Source: Oscillospiraceae bacterium (GTDB lineage: Bacteria > Bacillota > Clostridia > Oscillospirales > Ruminococcaceae). Taken from it: a stretch of 63,809 nucleotides of DNA. The first letter of the stretch is position 1, and every line of letters starts with the position of its first letter. Positions 59,926-63,809 of this stretch are shown here, piece by piece. Both the position numbers and the translations under genes were made by a program. Below the pieces are notes generated by a model. That model did no database searches, was not told where the DNA came from, and saw only the letters and a list, made by a program, of their open reading frames with translations. The DNA is taken from contig JAGAUA010000017.1 of NCBI GenBank assembly GCA_017847885.1, positions 1-63,809 on the forward strand, given 5' to 3'.

Positions 59926-60425
59926 TGGCTTACGATAAAAACATAGCTTCGGGAACAATTTTTGACGAGATCGGTTATGACGAGATGCAGAAAAGAGAAA
60001 ATCACGAAATAGGCTTTAAGCTGTTCAGGGTAATGTTTTTCTTGGTGCTGGTATTTTCCCTTGTTTTGGTCATAGTGTGCGGAGGCGCAAACGATACTGC
60101 CGGCATGGTCATATCTATTATGCTTATGGCGACAGTTTACGGTTTTTATGTAATATATGCGGCAATGACAGCGAAAAAGGGGAGAATGAACCCCAAATTT
60201 GCAAAAAGCTGGTCGGGCAGCTGGGTAATAGTTGCTTATGCTGTTCTCGGAACGTTATGGGTGTACAAATTGGTCAATAATTTAAATAAAGACAGCGAGC
60301 TGTCCGATATCGCCAACTGTATAGTGTGGCTGATACTTATTCTGTCATCTATGCTTTTGTCCTTGTGTGCAAAAAAGAATAACAAGGTTTTAAAGGAACA
60401 GCTTAATGATGACGAGCAGGAATGA
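59925..60425 (+). CDS. Small membrane protein, second of a related pair
   Basis: 166 residues with four helices, laid out like its neighbour at 59413, hence probably an ancient tandem duplicate. Start/stop overlap TAATG indicates coupling. The promoter of the aldolase gene begins 24 bases after its stop. Function unknown. Confidence 0.7.
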   Translation: MAYDKNIASGTIFDEIGYDEMQKRENHEIGFKLFRVMFFLVLVFSLVLVIVCGGANDTAGMVISIMLMATVYGFYVIYAAMTAKKGRMNPKFAKSWSGSWVIVAYAVLGTLWVYKLVNNLNKDSELSDIANCIVWLILILSSMLLSLCAKKNNKVLKEQLNDDEQE

Positions 60426-60448
60426 ATATAAAAATTTCACGGAAATGC

Positions 60449-60477
60449 TTGCAATTTCGCGGCATTTATTGTATAAT
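60449..60477 (+). promoter_or_regulatory. Promoter of the aldolase gene
   Basis: TTGCAA (60449-60454), 17 bp, TATAAT (60472-60477). Confidence 0.75.
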
Positions 60478-60529
60478 GAATGTATCTGAAATTATCGGGG
60501 TCTTTACCCCGCGAAAGGAAGTTTATATT

Positions 60530-61399
60530 ATGTCAAGACTCGTTTCCGCAAAAGAAATGCTCAACAAGGCTCGCGAGGGCAAGTACGCTGTTGGTCAGTT
60601 CAACATCAACAACCTTGAGTGGACAAAGGCTATCCTCCTTACCGCTCAGGAGCTTAACTCTCCCGTAATTCTCGGCGTTTCCGAGGGTGCAGGCAAGTAT
60701 ATGTGCGGCTACAAGACCGTTGTTGGCATGGTTGAGGGTATGCTTGAGGAGCTTAACATCACAGTTCCCGTTGCTCTTCACCTTGACCACGGCACATTTG
60801 AGGGCGCAAAGGCTTGTATCAACGCAGGCTTCTCCTCTATCATGTTCGACGGCTCACACTACCCCATCGAGGAAAACATTGCTAAGACAACTGCTCTCGT
60901 AAACACCTGCGACGTTCTCGGTATCTCCCTTGAGGCTGAGGTTGGTTCCATCGGCGGCGAAGAGGACGGCGTTATCGGCGCAGGCGAGTGTGCTGACCCC
61001 AACGAGTGCAAGCAGATCGCAGACCTCGGCGTAACAATGCTTGCAGCAGGTATCGGCAACATCCACGGCAAGTACCCTGCAAACTGGGCAGGACTTTCCT
61101 TCGACACACTTGCAGCAGTTAAGGAAAAGGTTGGCGATATGCCCCTCGTACTCCACGGCGGCACAGGTATCCCCGAGGATATGATCAAGAAGGCTATCTC
61201 TCTCGGCGTTGCAAAGATCAACGTTAATACAGAGTGCCAGCTTGCATTTGCGGCTGCTACAAGAAAGTACGTTGAAGAGGGCAAGGATCAGCAGGGCAAG
61301 GGCTTCGACCCCAGAAAGCTTCTCGCACCCGGCTTCGAGGCTATCAAGGCTACCGTTAAGGAAAAGATGGAGCTTTTCGGTTCTGTTAACAAGGCGTAA
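60530..61399 (+). CDS. fba: Class II fructose-bisphosphate aldolase
   Basis: 289 residues. Zinc ligands and catalytic residues are visible in HLDHGTFEGAKACINAGFSS, EAEVGSIGGEEDG, GNIHGKYP and LVLHGGTGIPED. It splits fructose-1,6-bisphosphate in glycolysis. The codon use is strongly biased to a few codons (CTC, GGC, AAG, ATC, TAC), the mark of a highly expressed gene. ATG 60530 has GAAAGGAAG upstream; the open frame before it is leader sequence. Confidence 0.97.
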   Translation: MSRLVSAKEMLNKAREGKYAVGQFNINNLEWTKAILLTAQELNSPVILGVSEGAGKYMCGYKTVVGMVEGMLEELNITVPVALHLDHGTFEGAKACINAGFSSIMFDGSHYPIEENIAKTTALVNTCDVLGISLEAEVGSIGGEEDGVIGAGECADPNECKQIADLGVTMLAAGIGNIHGKYPANWAGLSFDTLAAVKEKVGDMPLVLHGGTGIPEDMIKKAISLGVAKINVNTECQLAFAAATRKYVEEGKDQQGKGFDPRKLLAPGFEAIKATVKEKMELFGSVNKA

Positions 61400-61432
61400 A
61401 CTTAACGCGGAATTGCATTAATAAAAACAAAG

Positions 61433-61470
61433 CGGCTGCGGTCTCATTTTTCGAGACCGCAGCCTTTTTC
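61433..61470 (+). terminator. Bidirectional terminator between aldolase and DMT transporter genes
   Basis: GGCTGCGGTCTC pairs with GAGACCGCAGCC around ATTTTTC, followed by TTTTTC; the minus strand also offers T residues for the convergent gene. Confidence 0.88.
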
Positions 61471-61478
61471 TTTGCACA

Positions 61479-62351
61479 TTAAAACGCCTGAAAACCAATT
61501 ATTCCAAGCACACAGGCAATGCTGCCTGCAAGACTAAGCGCAGACGGCTTGCCCTGCTGTTCCCCGTCAGCCTTATTTTTCGGAAGAAAGCCCATGACGA
61601 ATATTACCACAAGTATCATCGGCTGAATGAACGAATAGCTTGTAAGGCTCATTGCAGCAACATAGTTCATCACAAGCAGTCCCACCGCGTTGGGAAGCTT
61701 GGACGCCAGCACAAAGCCCACGCCTTTTTTACCCTCGGGGGAATTCTTTGCGATAGCCCAAGGCTTTGCAAGGGGGATAAGCACCAGCGCCAGCAGTATG
61801 AGCGCACAGAACAGCGTCATTGTGGAAGAAACGTATTTCTCCGCACCCGTGATGATAAAGCCGTAGCCGTAGCTTTGCAGCAGATACAGCAGGAGCGGAA
61901 GCGCTATCCTCTTGTAGTTGACCTGCTTTCTGCCTGCTACCGCAACAAAAACAAGTCCCACAGCGGTTATCACGATAAAAACAAGCTTTAGCGCCTTTAT
62001 CGGCTCGCCCCGAAGCACATCGGTAAAATAGGACATAAACAGAGTTATTCCAAGCCACGCCTTCAGCTCAAACACCGACATATCCACCAATATTTTCGCC
62101 GACATGGAAAATTCCAGCAGCTTGCAAAGGGCTATCAGCAGTATCGCAAGCACGGTCTGGGGACAAAGGGTGAAAAACCTGTCCTCCCCCTTTAAAAAGG
62201 GCAGCAGCACCGCAAGGAACACCGCCGTTCCCGATGCCATAAGAAACGTCAGCTCATATCCGTTCATCTTTGCCTTGCTTACTGCGTATTTATCGTTCAG
62301 CGAGGTTATGGTGAACATCGCCACAACAAGCAGCATCATTGCTATCATCAT
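61479..62351 (-). CDS. DMT-superfamily (EamA-like) membrane transporter
   Basis: 290 residues with ten helices in two repeats, the EamA/DMT layout; small polar loops, a positive-inside pattern and the short tail LGIIGFQAF. ATG 62351 has GGAGAG six bases upstream. Export of amino acids or metabolites is usual; substrate unknown. Confidence 0.78.
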   Translation of the reverse strand: MMIAMMLLVVAMFTITSLNDKYAVSKAKMNGYELTFLMASGTAVFLAVLLPFLKGEDRFFTLCPQTVLAILLIALCKLLEFSMSAKILVDMSVFELKAWLGITLFMSYFTDVLRGEPIKALKLVFIVITAVGLVFVAVAGRKQVNYKRIALPLLLYLLQSYGYGFIITGAEKYVSSTMTLFCALILLALVLIPLAKPWAIAKNSPEGKKGVGFVLASKLPNAVGLLVMNYVAAMSLTSYSFIQPMILVVIFVMGFLPKNKADGEQQGKPSALSLAGSIACVLGIIGFQAF

Positions 62352-62491
62352 ATGTATCTCTCCAATTTAACCAATTTAAGTTTTGTGATTTCCGCTATTT
62401 ATTATATATGTAATCCTTTACTTTGTCAATCAAAAGTTTTCCGGGGTATTACCGCAAAACAAAAAGGACGGTTTGGCGCGTCCTTTTGTGC

Positions 62492-63064
62492 TTATTGTTT
62501 GTTTTTGCTGTTTTTTTCAAGAATACGTCTTATTGTGCGGATATCCTCCGCGGTATCTATATCCATAAGCGATTTTCCGCATACACACACGCCTATGATC
62601 AGCGATATAACTATAATTACGAAGGTTGTCGTGCCGCTGTCGGCAGCATCACCTGCTTTTGCACCGATAACAACTCCTATAAGGACGATAGCCCAGAATA
62701 CACACTTATAAATCGCTCTTAACGCAACTATCCACCCTGAGGTGTTTGATGCGGAAGTGCTTATTTCGCTAAATTCACTTTTCAGCTCCGACTTCAAATC
62801 GTATGACTCATCGGGTGATAAAACGCCGCCGTTATTATAGTTATTATCATCAATTTGGTTTGTACTAACGTTATTATCCTCATAATCATCAGAATTATTA
62901 AGCAAGTAGTTTAAAGCATCAATGCCATCATTAGTATCTAACAAAGCTTTTGTGTTAGCTTCACATTCTTTACAGATTTTATAGCTTGTTCCGCCGCTGT
63001 TTTCAAACAATACGGCAGCTGTATCGTCAGATATATTTGAACCGCAAATACAACATTTTGACAT
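62492..63064 (-). CDS. Zinc-ribbon membrane protein of unknown function
   Basis: 190 residues. N-terminal zinc ribbon CCICGS and CKECEA (about residues 4-36), an Asn/Asp-rich low-complexity linker (about 55-85), and two C-terminal helices (about 110-160) followed by a charged helix. GAGGTGTTAGG precedes ATG. No family assigned. Confidence 0.65.
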   Translation of the reverse strand: MSKCCICGSNISDDTAAVLFENSGGTSYKICKECEANTKALLDTNDGIDALNYLLNNSDDYEDNNVSTNQIDDNNYNNGGVLSPDESYDLKSELKSEFSEISTSASNTSGWIVALRAIYKCVFWAIVLIGVVIGAKAGDAADSGTTTFVIIVISLIIGVCVCGKSLMDIDTAEDIRTIRRILEKNSKNKQ

Positions 63065-63146
63065 TTCCTAACACCTCTTAACTATCTTACACGCTGAATA
63101 TTATGCTTAAAAATTACTCTTAGCGTTCTTGCCGCATCAAGCTATT

Positions 63147-63668
63147 TTATAAATTCAGCAGTTCGCTTTTTTTCTTATCAAATTCATCTTGACTTATAAT
63201 ACCGCTGTCCAGAAGCTCTTTATATTTCTTTAGTTTTTCTATGTTATCTGCTTCCCGATTTCCTTTTTCTTTCTCCTGCTTTTCTTTTTCTTTTTTCAGC
63301 ATATACTGACGAACCTCTTGAACAGTTCGACCGCATACACACGTTCCCGTGTACGGAGGATTTAAATTTCCGCAAATGCACTTCCAATAGCCCTCTTTTC
63401 GCTTATCCTCATCCCTCTTTTGAGCAACAAGGCGTGATAAAGTGCCGTCTTGAGAATTGGAGACGGGGATCTCCTTCGGCGCAGGCTCTTTGACAAGCGC
63501 AACGATAAATGCAATTATTCCAAAGAAAAATCCCCACCAAAACCAGTTTTTTTCATAACCCTTTTTGTTGATAACTATTTTTGTTGCAAAGCCCCAAAGA
63601 ATTGCCCAAATAAGCAATTCGAGTAATTCATATTTTACCCCTTCAAGATAAAAAGCCAACAATTCCAT
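63147..63668 (-). CDS. Membrane protein with zinc ribbon and SHOCT domain, 5' end at an IS
   Basis: About 173 residues. Two N-terminal helices, a zinc ribbon WKCICGNLNPPYTGTCVCGR (about 90-110), a charged coiled stretch and a C-terminal SHOCT motif (KKYKELLDSGIISQDEFDKK). The only good start is ATG 63668, just 7 bases from the end of the IS5-like element; the sequence upstream belongs to the IS and offers no ribosome site. The native promoter and ribosome site have probably been displaced. Confidence 0.7.
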   Translation of the reverse strand: MELLAFYLEGVKYELLELLIWAILWGFATKIVINKKGYEKNWFWWGFFFGIIAFIVALVKEPAPKEIPVSNSQDGTLSRLVAQKRDEDKRKEGYWKCICGNLNPPYTGTCVCGRTVQEVRQYMLKKEKEKQEKEKGNREADNIEKLKKYKELLDSGIISQDEFDKKKSELLNL

Positions 63669-63674
63669 AATTAA

Positions 63675-63809
63675 GGAAACGCTGAATAAATCTTCCAATT
63701 CACTTCAAAATGTGGTATAATATAGATAAAGAAAAACCACAAAAAATCGGAGGAAGAAAATGAAAGCAAGACAGACAACATTCAGCGATATAGAGTATGG
63801 AAACAGAAA
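63675..63809 (+). mobile_element. Left end of an IS5-like insertion sequence
   Basis: GGAAACGCTGAATAAATC at 63675-63692 matches the terminal repeats of the small elements at 34127, 34316 and 45684. A promoter-like TTCCAA, 17 bp, TATAAT (63693-63721) and CGGAGGAAG lead to a transposase start. The element continues past the window. TTA precedes it, as at the other copies. Confidence 0.75.
63761..63809 (+). CDS. IS5-family transposase, N-terminal fragment
   Basis: Starts MKARQTTFSDIEYGNR after CGGAGGAAGAAA. This opening is typical of IS5-family transposases found in Ruminococcus-like genomes. Cut by the window edge, so length and catalytic residues are not seen. Confidence 0.65.

Overview
The window looks like a chromosome segment of a low-to-medium GC fibre-degrading Clostridia, most like Ruminococcus and other Oscillospiraceae. 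Support: near-consensus SigA promoters (TTGACA, 17 bp, TATAAT), strong AGGAGG-type ribosome sites, frequent TTG starts, many lipobox lipoproteins, abundant c-di-GMP and chemoreceptor genes, and a galactan-degradation locus. This is inferred from gene content; no rRNA or tRNA is present to confirm it.

Left part (1-24.8 kb) is rich in signalling and transport. It holds a LuxR/MalT-like regulator cut by the window edge and carrying a frameshift, a secreted clostripain lipoprotein, a GGDEF-EAL protein, the TrkA/TrkH potassium system, an ArAE-type exporter, and a BMP-family lipoprotein followed by a chemoreceptor and then a diguanylate cyclase. Next come an FtsX/MacB-type ABC exporter, a PAF-acetylhydrolase-like esterase with a LytTR/DUF3021 pair, an HD-GYP protein with an outer domain, a probable structured RNA with its own terminator, and a second lipoprotein plus chemoreceptor pair.

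The middle (24.8-34.1 kb) is a coherent beta-1,4-galactan locus. A secreted GH53 endo-galactanase releases oligosaccharides, a binding protein and two permeases import them, and a cytoplasmic GH35 beta-galactosidase degrades them. A LacI-type regulator sits in the divergent intergenic region with two matching operators, each just downstream of a transcription start. No transporter ATPase is encoded here.

From 34.1 to 45.7 kb the DNA is more plastic. There are small inverted-repeat elements, an Hpt gene followed by two decayed genes of a former sensory system, four GNAT acetyltransferases, a CDP-alcohol phosphatidyltransferase, an iron-type alcohol dehydrogenase, and an ABC-2 transporter preceded by a leader peptide and terminator (probable attenuation). 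The small elements share their ends with an IS5-like insertion sequence that starts at the right edge of the window.

From 45.7 to 63.7 kb most genes are on the minus strand: a PadR regulator with a HAAS-SEDS membrane protein, a glycosyltransferase/FAD oxidoreductase/GtrA group, a two-gene 2-hydroxyacyl-CoA dehydratase-activase system, and nadC, a sirtuin, folA and thyA (NAD and folate/thymidylate metabolism). On the plus strand are a small XRE regulator with two related membrane proteins and class II fructose-bisphosphate aldolase. The end holds a DMT transporter and two zinc-ribbon membrane proteins, the last with an IS inserted just upstream of its start codon.
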